Assembly (NCBI GenBank): GCA_016297945.1 | Contig: JAEDFR010000001.1 | Coordinates: 12,420 to 76,419 of the forward strand | Reading direction: 5' to 3' | DNA length: 64,000 nucleotides | DNA from: Lachnospiraceae bacterium | GTDB taxonomy: Bacteria > Bacillota > Clostridia > Lachnospirales > Lachnospiraceae | Shown here: positions 52,142 to 60,672 of the stretch, piece after piece | Numbering within the stretch: the first letter of the stretch is position 1 | Layout of the letters: each line of letters starts with the position of its first letter | Program-made: the position numbers and the translations under genes | The notes under the pieces: model-generated | Told to the model about the DNA's origin: nothing | Databases searched by the model: none | Seen by the model: the letters and a program-made list of their open reading frames with translations, nothing else

Positions 52142-53074
52142 ATGCAATCCAGAACCGACTTGGCATTGGAAGAACACGAATATGCCATATCCCATCATTC
52201 CACAAAAAAAACAGAGACTCATATTAACGGTGTTGAAATCACGGATGAACATTTTTCAGCTGATCAAATCACGATTTCTACTGTCAATATCACGACAAAA
52301 AATGCTGCAAAGGCGTTAAATAAACCGATGGGAACGTATATTACCATGGAAGCACCGCTACTCGATGCGCCGGATGATGGCTATCATCGCGAAATCTCAC
52401 ACCATATTTCAGAACAAATCAAAAAATTAATTCCTGATTTTACAAATGAAAAATCCATTCTGGTAATCGGCTTGGGAAATCGTGCCGTCACAGCCGATTC
52501 ACTTGGTCCTCTCTGTATTGATCATCTCAATATTACCAGACATCTGGTTTTGGAATACGGAAATGCTGCTTTTGATAAAAAGCCGCTTCATACTGTCAGT
52601 TCTTTGGCCCCCGGTGTACTTGCCCAAAACGGCATTGAAACCGCCGAAATCGTAAAAGGGGTTGTAACGCAGACAAATCCGGACTGTTTACTGGTCGTTG
52701 ATGCTCTGGCAGCAAGATCCTTACACCGCCTTAACCGCACCATACAGATCAGTAACACCGGCATTCATCCGGGCTCCGGTGTCGGCAATCACCGTTGCTC
52801 TCTGACAGAAGAAACACTTGGTATTCCGGTCATTGCAATTGGGGTTCCGACCGTAGTGGATGCAGCAACCATTGTCATGGATACCTTGGAAGATTTTTCC
52901 AAAAAAACAAAGTACTCTCTCAATCATCAAATGCTTTTGAATGATTATGACAGTACTTTGTTTCATGAATTACAAAATATGTATGTTGCGGGTAAAGACG
53001 TCGATTCCATCATACTCAGTATGAGCTATACCTTATCGGAGGCGCTGAATATGACATTTAATCCGGTAACTTAG
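52142..53074 (+). CDS. gpr: GPR spore germination endopeptidase
   Basis: 310 residues. Start ATG 52142 follows GGAGG; a TTG upstream in frame spans that site and is rejected. It begins MQSRTDLALEEHE, the GPR pro-region where activating self-cleavage occurs. It continues with ILVIGLGNRAVTADSLGPLC, SSLAPGVLAQNGIETAE, VVDALAARSLHRLNRTIQIS and TGIHPGSGVGNHR. The enzyme degrades small acid-soluble proteins at germination. It is divergent from rpsT, and its stop codon overlaps the stop of the convergent TPM gene. Confidence 0.95.
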   Translation: MQSRTDLALEEHEYAISHHSTKKTETHINGVEITDEHFSADQITISTVNITTKNAAKALNKPMGTYITMEAPLLDAPDDGYHREISHHISEQIKKLIPDFTNEKSILVIGLGNRAVTADSLGPLCIDHLNITRHLVLEYGNAAFDKKPLHTVSSLAPGVLAQNGIETAEIVKGVVTQTNPDCLLVVDALAARSLHRLNRTIQISNTGIHPGSGVGNHRCSLTEETLGIPVIAIGVPTVVDAATIVMDTLEDFSKKTKYSLNHQMLLNDYDSTLFHELQNMYVAGKDVDSIILSMSYTLSEALNMTFNPVT

Positions 53075-53907
53075 TGTCTTCCGCCGCCGCCACCATGGCT
53101 GAATCCACCGGAAGAAATATGATGACCGCCGCCGCCACCGCCACCGCTGTTAGTTTGAATTTTACGACTGGTCGTATGTTTGGAAATAAAGACATCTCTT
53201 CGATCCGGAAACTGCGCATGACCTCCTGCCACATAGGTATTGGCATCGGTTGTTTTCCTGCCGACATTGCGGTTTATGCATACCAAAATATAGATAAGGG
53301 TGATCAGTGCAGCAACACCCCAGATGGCAAAGGTCGGAATTTCAACATCCAAAGAAGAATTCGATGACATGGTGTTTGCCAGTGAATTGATATACAGTTG
53401 GTATGAACCAAATGGATCACGGTTGACATTATAGCAAATATCATCTATCAAATCATAAATCATGGATGAGGAATAGCGATTCTCTACCCTTCCGCATGTT
53501 GAAAACCAGCTGTAGCTATTGCCAATTCCGAGGAAATTGTCCAGATAAAGAGCCCCGTCTCCCCATGGCTCATCATATCCAAACATATTATCATCATAAA
53601 AGTCATCGGCATAATTCATCATGGCATTGTCGCCAGCATAATCCGGATCACTGATCGTAACTAAAACGATATCACATCCGATCTCATCCTGTTTCTCTGC
53701 AATCATCTGCCGCAAAGCATCCTCCTCAGCATCCGTCAGGACATCTGCGTAGTCAAATACTCTTTCTTCTGTTTTACACTGTGTATTGGTGCATGTATAT
53801 ACTTTTTCCTCGTTAGGCTTTTTCATGATCAGTGCCACAATAAAAACAACCAGAACGATTGCAAAGAGGATGAATAATACTGCAAAATGTTTTAAATATT
53901 TTTTCAT
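53071..53907 (-). CDS. TPM-domain membrane protein with Gly/His-rich tail
   Basis: 278 residues: a membrane helix at about 8-28, an extracytoplasmic TPM domain (about 45-180) beginning VFDYADVLTDAEEDALRQMI, another helix at about 192-212, and a C-terminal tail that is nearly all Gly, His and Ser (SSGGFSHGGGGGRH). The same tail type occurs in YgcG-like proteins. TPM domains have been linked to phosphatase activity and photosystem repair, but function in Firmicutes is unclear. It lies one base after the zinc-ribbon gene and overlaps the gpr stop in convergent orientation. Confidence 0.8.
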   Translation of the reverse strand: MKKYLKHFAVLFILFAIVLVVFIVALIMKKPNEEKVYTCTNTQCKTEERVFDYADVLTDAEEDALRQMIAEKQDEIGCDIVLVTISDPDYAGDNAMMNYADDFYDDNMFGYDEPWGDGALYLDNFLGIGNSYSWFSTCGRVENRYSSSMIYDLIDDICYNVNRDPFGSYQLYINSLANTMSSNSSLDVEIPTFAIWGVAALITLIYILVCINRNVGRKTTDANTYVAGGHAQFPDRRDVFISKHTTSRKIQTNSGGGGGGGHHISSGGFSHGGGGGRH

Positions 53908-53908
53908 A

Positions 53909-54892
53909 TCAGAATACCCCCATTATCGTCTGTATCATATAACCCATAGCCGTAATCAATCCAAAAACCGTGGCAGAGTAGCCAATAATCTTTCCGATGG
54001 ACATCGGTGCCTTCCCCACCATTTTTCCGGTTTCTCCATTGATACGAAACTGATACTGCTTTCCGCGATAAGAATATGTATAATTCCATACGGGTAACAA
54101 AGCATAATTTTCTGTTTGTGTCTGACATTGACAATCATCACACTCCGGTACTACAGAACTGTATCCACTGATTGTCTGCTGCATGAGTGTAACCGCATCT
54201 TTTCGCACCTTTGCTTTTGCCCTGGGCTCTAACGTCGGACCATCAACGCTGTATAACTCCCCACGAAAGCCGGACATAAACTTAGGTTGAAACGGATACA
54301 TAGCCGAATAATCAAACGGCTCTAATAAATCCATTTCGTTATCCGGCATTGTCTGGGATGCATCTGTCGGAACCCGGTTAAAATCCGCATCCATGGTTCG
54401 ATAAATCTGATAAATAGAAGTCTCGGTATATTGTGTATCTCCTACCGTCCATGATCTTATTTTTTTTGCCCTTGCAGAATAACGGTAATGGCAATGAATA
54501 TCAAATAAGAAAAAAGGAATATAGTCTCCTTCCATCTTATCCAAAGATGCTTCTTTTAAAAATCCGGACGGCAAAAAGATTTTTTTCTCAAACTGCTCAC
54601 GGATAATCTCTTTTGCTTTCTGCTTGCTGACTTTAAACGGAATAACCAGATGAGGCTCATATTTTCCATTAATTCGTTCATCAAAAATCGTATAGGCACC
54701 GCAATGCTCACATTTGATGGCACTGTCATACGGCTTTGGCTCCATCGGTGCACCACAGGAAAGGCACTGATACTGGTTTTCATTTGTAATTAGTTCTTCA
54801 CTGTCCAAACTGTCACAGTGCGGGCAGCACATTCTGTCATGTTCGGGTGACCAGACCGTATTGGCACCACAGTTTTTACATTTAAAAATCAT
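53909..54892 (-). CDS. Zinc-ribbon membrane protein of unknown function
   Basis: 327 residues. The first 70 carry several CxxC pairs in zinc-ribbon arrangement (CKNCG, CCPHC, CLSCG, CEHCG). A soluble middle region follows (HLVIPFKVSKQKAKEIIREQ, then SGFLKEASLDKMEGDYIPFF), and hydrophobic segments lie near the C-terminus (about 295-325). This pattern is common in Clostridia as a TFIIB-type zinc-ribbon protein. It forms an operon with the TPM-domain gene, so both may act in one membrane-associated process. Confidence 0.75.
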   Translation of the reverse strand: MIFKCKNCGANTVWSPEHDRMCCPHCDSLDSEELITNENQYQCLSCGAPMEPKPYDSAIKCEHCGAYTIFDERINGKYEPHLVIPFKVSKQKAKEIIREQFEKKIFLPSGFLKEASLDKMEGDYIPFFLFDIHCHYRYSARAKKIRSWTVGDTQYTETSIYQIYRTMDADFNRVPTDASQTMPDNEMDLLEPFDYSAMYPFQPKFMSGFRGELYSVDGPTLEPRAKAKVRKDAVTLMQQTISGYSSVVPECDDCQCQTQTENYALLPVWNYTYSYRGKQYQFRINGETGKMVGKAPMSIGKIIGYSATVFGLITAMGYMIQTIMGVF

Positions 54893-54935
54893 AGAATTCT
54901 CCCTCTGAATTACATTACATTTATCACTTTTTAGA

Positions 54936-54982
54936 TTTTGTTCCCGCTATATATCAAGGACACGAAACCAAAAAGGGTATTA
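54936..54982. repeat. Deleted remnant of the palindromic repeat
   Basis: TTTTGTTCCCGCTATATATC (54936-54955) is identical to the left end of copy 2. It is followed at once by a stretch resembling the right end beyond the arm (GGACACGAAACC then AAAAAGGGTATT, compared with GAACACAAATACG then AAAAGGGAATT in copy 1). The core is missing. Confidence 0.5.
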
Positions 54983-55181
54983 TTTTTCTACAACTAATTC
55001 TACACCATTCTATTCTGCAATTCTAGAATGAATTCGACATAAAAGAGTTTTTCACAATAGCGGCATCTTCGCGGCGCTCTAGTGGCATGGTTATAAAATC
55101 AAAAACTGGACATTTCAAGAAAGCCACCTTTGTATGTATGATACACTCAATTCATGAATTTATTAAAACATTTGCTATCAT

Positions 55182-55205
55182 GGGGTCAAAATACCTTTTG
55201 ACCCC
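55182..55205 (+). promoter_or_regulatory. Perfect inverted repeat in the ECF gene leader
   Basis: GGGGTCAAAA and TTTTGACCCC are perfect 10-base arms with a four-base loop, 50 bases before the start codon. It could be a repressor operator or an RNA hairpin; no T-run follows directly, so simple termination is less likely. Confidence 0.5.
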
Positions 55206-55254
55206 AACATCATTACATAATGATAACAAAAAACATCAAAAGGAGAGACGAAAT

Positions 55255-55806
55255 ATGAACACACAAAATAAAACATTAAAAATCGTTCTTGCCGGACTCT
55301 TGGCAGCATTAACCTGTGTAGCAACCATGATTATCCGCATTCCGACATTTAAAGGATATGTACACATTGGTGACTGTATGGTCATTGCATCCGGTATTAT
55401 CTTAGGACCTGTTGTGGGCGGACTTGCAGCCGGTATCGGTTCCATGTTAGCAGATATCTTAGGCGGATACTTTGTATTTTCCGTTGCCACTTTGATTATC
55501 AAGTTTTTGGCAGCCTTCGCAGCCGGCATCAGCTTTTCTTTATTTAAAAAGGTTGTAAAAAAATACGATTTACCATCTGTCATTGTTGCCGGTATTGCAT
55601 CGGAAGTCGTTGTTGTCCTTGGCTATTTCATTTTTGAAATTTTTTACGAAGGTATGGCTGCTGCTATTGCGGAAATTCTTCCCAACTGTGTTCAGGGTGT
55701 AACCGGACTAATTCTTGCAGCCGTATTATCTCCTATATTATTAAAGATACCGCTGATTCGAAATGTTAAATTTCAAATAAAAGAAACCAATCGTGCTAAT
55801 TCGTAA
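55255..55806 (+). CDS. ECF transporter substrate-binding (S) component
   Basis: 183 residues, about six membrane helices. Start ATG 55255 (MNTQNKTLKIVLAGLLAALT) follows AGGAGAG. Conserved-looking features are IRIPTFKGYVHIGDCMVIAS and ILGPVVGGLAAGIGSMLADI, with the small Ala/Gly faces that contact the EcfT subunit. It would bind one vitamin or precursor and share the EcfA/T energy module encoded elsewhere. The substrate cannot be told; HmpT- or PdxU-like members look similar. It is convergent with and overlaps the amidase gene by 11 bases. Confidence 0.82.
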   Translation: MNTQNKTLKIVLAGLLAALTCVATMIIRIPTFKGYVHIGDCMVIASGIILGPVVGGLAAGIGSMLADILGGYFVFSVATLIIKFLAAFAAGISFSLFKKVVKKYDLPSVIVAGIASEVVVVLGYFIFEIFYEGMAAAIAEILPNCVQGVTGLILAAVLSPILLKIPLIRNVKFQIKETNRANS

Positions 55807-56692
55807 GCGGGTTATAGCATTCGGGACGACGATCCCTAAATAACCCCCAATCAAGCCTTTCTTTTGCAAGTGCTTCAAGATTATAAGAAGAAACTATAAT
55901 TTCTTCCCGATCTCTTGAAGCACTTTTTATGATTTCACCAACTCCGTCTGTCATAAAGGAAGAGCCGTAAAACTGCAACGAAGAGCTCTGATTTGCATTC
56001 TCTGTACAGGAATGCACTTCTTCAATCCCAACTCTGTTTGCAGCAATGACAGGCATACAATTTGCAGCTGCATGTCCCTGCATAACCCTTCTCCAATGAG
56101 GCATACTGTCTGTATCCAAAACAGGTTCGCTCCCGATTGCTGTCGGATACAAAAGAAGCTCTGCTCCTAAGACAGCCATACAACGTGCCGTTTCCGGAAA
56201 CCATTGATCCCAGCAAATTCCTGCACCAATTTTTCCGTATGCCGTATCAAAAACCTTAAATCCGGTATCTCCGGGTGAAAAATAAAACTTTTCCTGATAA
56301 AAATGATCATCGGGAATATGAGTCTTTCGATATACTCCAAGAATACTACCGTCAGCATCAATCATGGCAAGTGAATTGTACAGCCGGTTTCCGTCCTTTT
56401 CATAAAAGCTGATTGGAAGCACAACTGACAATTCTTCTGCTACTTTTTGAAAATGCATGACTGCATCATTTTCATGAAGAGGCTTTGCATAGGAATAATA
56501 ATCATATCTTCTTTCCTGACAAAAATAAGGTCTTTCAAACAATTCCGGCAACAAAATAATCTGTGCGCCCTGCTTTGCCGCCTGCCTGACCATTTGATCA
56601 GCCTTTTTGATATTTTGCTTCACATCTGAGCACATCTGCATCTGGATGGCTGCAACCGTAACTTGTTTTATCCTGTTTTCTGATATTTTCAT
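55796..56692 (-). CDS. aguB: N-carbamoylputrescine amidase
   Basis: A 298-residue nitrilase-superfamily amidase with the Glu-Lys-Cys triad: Glu in LLPELFERPYF (about 48), Lys in YRKTHIPDD (about 121), Cys in GAGICWDQWFPE (about 158). IIVSSYNLEALAKERLDWGL near the end matches plant and bacterial N-carbamoylputrescine amidases. It converts N-carbamoylputrescine to putrescine, CO2 and ammonia. As the last gene of the polyamine operon it is 260 bases after aguA; the gap is T-rich and featureless. Confidence 0.92.
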   Translation of the reverse strand: MKISENRIKQVTVAAIQMQMCSDVKQNIKKADQMVRQAAKQGAQIILLPELFERPYFCQERRYDYYSYAKPLHENDAVMHFQKVAEELSVVLPISFYEKDGNRLYNSLAMIDADGSILGVYRKTHIPDDHFYQEKFYFSPGDTGFKVFDTAYGKIGAGICWDQWFPETARCMAVLGAELLLYPTAIGSEPVLDTDSMPHWRRVMQGHAAANCMPVIAANRVGIEEVHSCTENANQSSSLQFYGSSFMTDGVGEIIKSASRDREEIIVSSYNLEALAKERLDWGLFRDRRPECYNPLTN

Positions 56693-56951
56693 TTATTGAA
56701 TCCTCTTTTAATTTTTCGTTTTTTATGATTTTGTTGATTTGATATTGATTTCTTTTTGATTTCTCTTTTAATTTCTTTTCATTTCATTTTATGTATTAAA
56801 TCATTGAAATCTTTTAATCTGTTTATTTTTTATTATAATTACACATTTCTAGTTTTTTCATAACTTTTCAATTTTTCTTCAATCCAATTCTTTCTCGTTA
56901 ACACTTAATAATTATTTGTAATTGCGAATCATCCTTAATCTTTTCATAAAT

Positions 56952-58076
56952 TTATTCGTAATCTTGCTTCGGACAACATTTCACTTTAGGAATTTGCTGT
57001 GTAATACAATGTATATTTCCGCCTCCGACAATAATACTTCTGGCGCTTATCGGAACAATCTCCCTTCCCGGAAAAGCGTCCTTTAAAATATTGACAGCAA
57101 GCCTGTCATGCTCATCTCCAAACTGTGGAACCAGAATGCTTTGATTGGAAATATAGAAGTTTACATAACTCGCAGCCAATCGTTCTCCAACTTCTCGCTG
57201 CTCTTCCCCTTCTTCAAATACAAATCCATCATATTCATATTGCGAAATACAAACCGGGTTTTTTGGAATCGGTAATTTGATAATTTCAAACTTTCTTCCT
57301 TTGGCATCTTTTTCCTTTGATAAAATATCATATGCTTGTTTTGAATATTCATATTGCGGATCTTCCTCATCATCCGTCCATGCAAGCACAACGACTCCCG
57401 GTTTGATAAAAGCACACATGTTATCAACATGCTCATCTGTTTCATCCTGCCAGATACCATGTGGTAGCCATATCACTTTTTCGCCGCCAAGATATTTGCA
57501 TAACATTTGTTCTATTTCATGTCGGGACAGCTTCGGATTCCTACCGGGACTCAATAAACAGGCTTCTGTCGTCAGGATGGTTCCCTCTCCATCTGTATGA
57601 ATTGAACCACCTTCCAATACAAAATCTGACAACTCTATCACTCGTTCACCGGTTGCTTCGCAAAAAGTTTTGGCAACTCTGTCATCCTTATCATAGTGCT
57701 GATATAGACCATTATAATCACCGCCCCAGGCATTGAATTTCCAGGATATTCCACATCTTGTGGTCGGTGAATCTAACACAAATGTCGGTCCCACATCACG
57801 TGCCCAAGAGTCGTCACTGTCAACTATCATCACTGTCATATTTGAAAAATGTTTCTTTTCTGACAGCTTTGTTACTACCTCTTGATAATGCTCCTCGTCC
57901 GTCAACATATAAAGATGTTCATCTTTTGCAATCGCATCTGCTATTTCAGAAAACGTCCGTTTTGCATCACGGCCATCATAGATCCAGGAACCGGGTCTGG
58001 TCGGCCAAATCATGATACAGCCATCATGAGGTTCAAATTCTCCCGGCATTCTCATTTTAAATTCATTTGTTATCAT
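56952..58076 (-). CDS. aguA: Agmatine deiminase
   Basis: A 374-residue guanidino-group hydrolase. MRMPGEFEPHDGCIMIWPTR is the usual N-terminus; DSWARDVGPTFVLD (about 90), WGGDYNGLYQHYDKDD, LEGGSIHTDGEGT (about 155), WLPHGIWQDETDEHVD (about 210) and the catalytic Cys in GGGNIHCITQQ (about 360) follow. It converts agmatine to N-carbamoylputrescine. In this operon it stands between the carboxynorspermidine decarboxylase-like gene and aguB. Confidence 0.95.
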   Translation of the reverse strand: MITNEFKMRMPGEFEPHDGCIMIWPTRPGSWIYDGRDAKRTFSEIADAIAKDEHLYMLTDEEHYQEVVTKLSEKKHFSNMTVMIVDSDDSWARDVGPTFVLDSPTTRCGISWKFNAWGGDYNGLYQHYDKDDRVAKTFCEATGERVIELSDFVLEGGSIHTDGEGTILTTEACLLSPGRNPKLSRHEIEQMLCKYLGGEKVIWLPHGIWQDETDEHVDNMCAFIKPGVVVLAWTDDEEDPQYEYSKQAYDILSKEKDAKGRKFEIIKLPIPKNPVCISQYEYDGFVFEEGEEQREVGERLAASYVNFYISNQSILVPQFGDEHDRLAVNILKDAFPGREIVPISARSIIVGGGNIHCITQQIPKVKCCPKQDYE

Positions 58077-58179
58077 ATCTATTGTTATCTTCCTTATTTA
58101 TGTCATGCAAATATCAAAACACACATGGGGCAACAAATGTTCAAACATTTTTTCAAGATAGTTATTAACATCCATGAAA

Positions 58180-59328
58180 CTATCCAAGTCTCTCCTTAAA
58201 ATCCGAATATCCAAATTCTTTTTGTACATGGCACTCACCATTTTCATCCATATATACAATGTCCGGTAAAGGCATTCCGTTAAACGTGTTATTTTTTACC
58301 ATTGAATAGATTGCCATATCTTCAAACACCAGCTTATCTCCAATATGGATTTCATAATCAAAGGAATAGTCACCAATCACATCACCTGCCAGACATGTTG
58401 AGGAAGCGAGGCGATATTCATACCGCTTTTCTGATGTTTTCCCACTGTCTCGAAGGGGAGGACGATATGGCATTTCCAATACATCAGGCATATGGCAGGC
58501 TGCTGAACCGTCTAAAATCAGAATATCCTTTCCGTTTTTTACAATATCTACAACTTCTGTCACAAAATATCCTGCATTCAAGGCAACCGCTTCACCCGGC
58601 TCTAAATAAACCGTTAATCCATATTTTTCCTGCATATATAGGATGCACTTTCTTAAAAGTGCAAGATCATAATTATCTCTGGTAATATGATGTCCACCGC
58701 CAAAATTAATCCATTTGATTTGTTTCAGATATTCCTGAAACTTTTCCTCTACTGCGAATAATGTCCTTTCCAAATCGTCGGAATTCTGTTCACATAGCGT
58801 ATGAAAATGCAGACCTTCCACATCTTTTGGCAATTTCCCGCCAAACGCTTTATCAAATTCATCTATGCGAATGCCCAATCGGGAAAAAGGCGCACACGGA
58901 TCATAAATCGCATGTCCATCCTGTGTCGAACATTCCGGATTGATTCGCAGCCCTATGCTCGCATGCTTACAATATCCATGGAGTTTTTTATATTGCGTCA
59001 GAGAGTTAAACACAAGATGATCACAGATTTCATCCAGCTCTTTCATCTCTTCTTCTTTATAACCCGGACAAAAAACATGATTTTCCGTATGTAACACCTT
59101 CATTTTCATCTCTTCATAACCAAGACGGGCTTCATAGAGTCCACTGGCAGTTGTCCCACTGATATATGTACCGATCAAAGGATAGGAAGGATAATAAGAA
59201 AAAGCCTTCTGTGCCAGCAAAACATGGCATCCGGTTTCTTTTTCCAAACGATTTAACAAAATTAAATTTTGTTTTAATTTCTTTTCATCTATCACGTAGC
59301 AAGGCGTTTTTAATTGATTAAACTTCAT
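58180..59328 (-). CDS. nspC: Carboxy(nor)spermidine decarboxylase
   Basis: A 382-residue fold III PLP decarboxylase. The PLP lysine is in LLAQKAFSYYPSYPL (about 42). SRLGIRIDEFD (about 148), GLHFHTLCEQNSDDL (about 172), INFGGGHH (about 215) and YLEPGEAVALNAGYFV (about 258) are the family blocks, and LDGSAACHMPDVLEMPYRP with CLAGDVIGDYSF forms the C-terminal active-site part. It decarboxylates carboxyspermidine or carboxynorspermidine. With a putrescine pathway present, spermidine is the likely product. Confidence 0.93.
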   Translation of the reverse strand: MKFNQLKTPCYVIDEKKLKQNLILLNRLEKETGCHVLLAQKAFSYYPSYPLIGTYISGTTASGLYEARLGYEEMKMKVLHTENHVFCPGYKEEEMKELDEICDHLVFNSLTQYKKLHGYCKHASIGLRINPECSTQDGHAIYDPCAPFSRLGIRIDEFDKAFGGKLPKDVEGLHFHTLCEQNSDDLERTLFAVEEKFQEYLKQIKWINFGGGHHITRDNYDLALLRKCILYMQEKYGLTVYLEPGEAVALNAGYFVTEVVDIVKNGKDILILDGSAACHMPDVLEMPYRPPLRDSGKTSEKRYEYRLASSTCLAGDVIGDYSFDYEIHIGDKLVFEDMAIYSMVKNNTFNGMPLPDIVYMDENGECHVQKEFGYSDFKERLG

Positions 59329-59412
59329 GGTGTCATCTCATTTCGCATTTTTTCATTTATATTATTGAGACCATACTTATCGTTTCATACTCGCTGATCC
59401 ATATTTATCAAA

Positions 59413-60672
59413 TCACTCTACTGTCTCAGGATTTTCAACAACCACCCATGGCAGTCCCCATTTGTTTAACGCATCCATAAATGGATCCGGATCGAATTCT
59501 TCAATATTAAACACACCATTTCCACTCCACGTCTTTGTCAAAATCATCATGGCACCAATCATGGCAGGCACACCGGTCGTATAAGAAATAGCCTGAGAAC
59601 CGACTTCTTTATAGCATTCCTGATGATCACAGACATTGTAAATATAAATCGTTTTTTCCTTTCCATCCTTTTTTCCATGGAAAATACAACCAATATTGGT
59701 TTTTCCGACCGTTCGCTCTCCTAAAGATGCCGGATCCGGGAGCAATGCTTTCAAAAACTGAATGGGAACAATTCTCTGTCCTTCATAATCAATTGGCTCC
59801 GTATTTAACATTCCCACATTTTCCAGACATTTCATATGTGTCAGATAACTCTGCCCAAAAGTCATGAAAAAGCGGATTCTCTTTACTCCCGGAATGTTCT
59901 TTGCAAGCGATTCAATTTCCTCGTGATGCAATAAATACATATCCTTCTTTCCAACCTCCGGAAAATCATATTCTCGTTTTATGGACATGGCGGGAATCTC
60001 AATCCACTTTCCGTTCTCCCAGTAGGAACCCGGAGCTGATACTTCTCTCAAATTGATTTCCGGATTAAAATTGGTTGCAAACGGATATCCATGATCACCG
60101 CCATTGCAATCAAGGATGTCAATGGTTTCAATTTCATCAAAATAGTGTTTCAAAGCATATGCAGAAAACACACTCGTCACACCCGGATCAAATCCGCTTC
60201 CAAGAAGTCCGGTAATCCCGGCCTCTTTAAATTTTTCCTGATAAGCCCACTGCCAGGAATAATCAAAATAAGCGGTAAATCCAAGTCTTTGACATCTCTC
60301 TTCGTATACTTTTCTCCATTCTTTATCATTAGTATCTTCTGCCTCATAATTGGCAGTATCAATATAAGAAACTTTACACGCCACACAGGCATCCATAATC
60401 GTCAAATCCTGATAAGGAAGTGCAACATTTAAAACGGCATCCGGTTGATAGGACTGAATCAGAGCGATAACCTCCTTTGTATTGTCTGCACCAACTTTTG
60501 CAGTCGTAACATGGGTTTTGGTCCATGTATCAACTTCTGCCTTAACCGCATCGCATTTTTCCTTTGTGCGGCTGGCAATACAAATATCTGTAAAAACCTC
60601 GCTGTTCTGGCAGCATTTTTTGATGGCAACCTGTGCAACACCACCACATCCGATAATCAGTAATCTACTCAT
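59413..60672 (-). CDS. Carboxy(nor)spermidine synthase (saccharopine dehydrogenase family)
   Basis: A 419-residue NADPH-dependent enzyme. LLIIGCGGVAQVAIKKCCQN is the Rossmann motif; DAVLNVALPYQDLTIMDACV and YIDTANYEAED (about 100-120) are family segments, as are LLGSGFDPGVTSVFSAYAL and ILDCNGGDHGYPFATNFNPE. It condenses aspartate semialdehyde with putrescine to give carboxyspermidine. It overlaps the spermidine-synthase gene by four bases and precedes the decarboxylase gene, so the two alternative-route enzymes are adjacent. Confidence 0.93.
   Translation of the reverse strand: MSRLLIIGCGGVAQVAIKKCCQNSEVFTDICIASRTKEKCDAVKAEVDTWTKTHVTTAKVGADNTKEVIALIQSYQPDAVLNVALPYQDLTIMDACVACKVSYIDTANYEAEDTNDKEWRKVYEERCQRLGFTAYFDYSWQWAYQEKFKEAGITGLLGSGFDPGVTSVFSAYALKHYFDEIETIDILDCNGGDHGYPFATNFNPEINLREVSAPGSYWENGKWIEIPAMSIKREYDFPEVGKKDMYLLHHEEIESLAKNIPGVKRIRFFMTFGQSYLTHMKCLENVGMLNTEPIDYEGQRIVPIQFLKALLPDPASLGERTVGKTNIGCIFHGKKDGKEKTIYIYNVCDHQECYKEVGSQAISYTTGVPAMIGAMMILTKTWSGNGVFNIEEFDPDPFMDALNKWGLPWVVVENPETVE

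Larger units (their letters stand above)
54893..55254. other. Gap between zinc-ribbon gene and ECF gene
   Basis: 362 bases without a gene. It holds a deleted remnant of the palindromic repeat (54936-54982), an AT-rich stretch with short inverted words around TTCTAGAA, and a perfect operator-like inverted repeat (55182-55205) upstream of the ECF gene. The frame of the ECF gene is open upstream but not supported as coding. Confidence 0.6.

Noticed and set aside
55087..55254. Upstream extension of the ECF gene
   Set aside because: The frame is open but includes the perfect inverted repeat and lacks a ribosome site; ATG 55255 follows AGGAGAG and fits the family start.
56693..56951. Possible gene or regulatory RNA between aguA and aguB
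   Set aside because: The stretch is a T-rich, low-complexity tract on the plus strand without hairpins or a usable frame.
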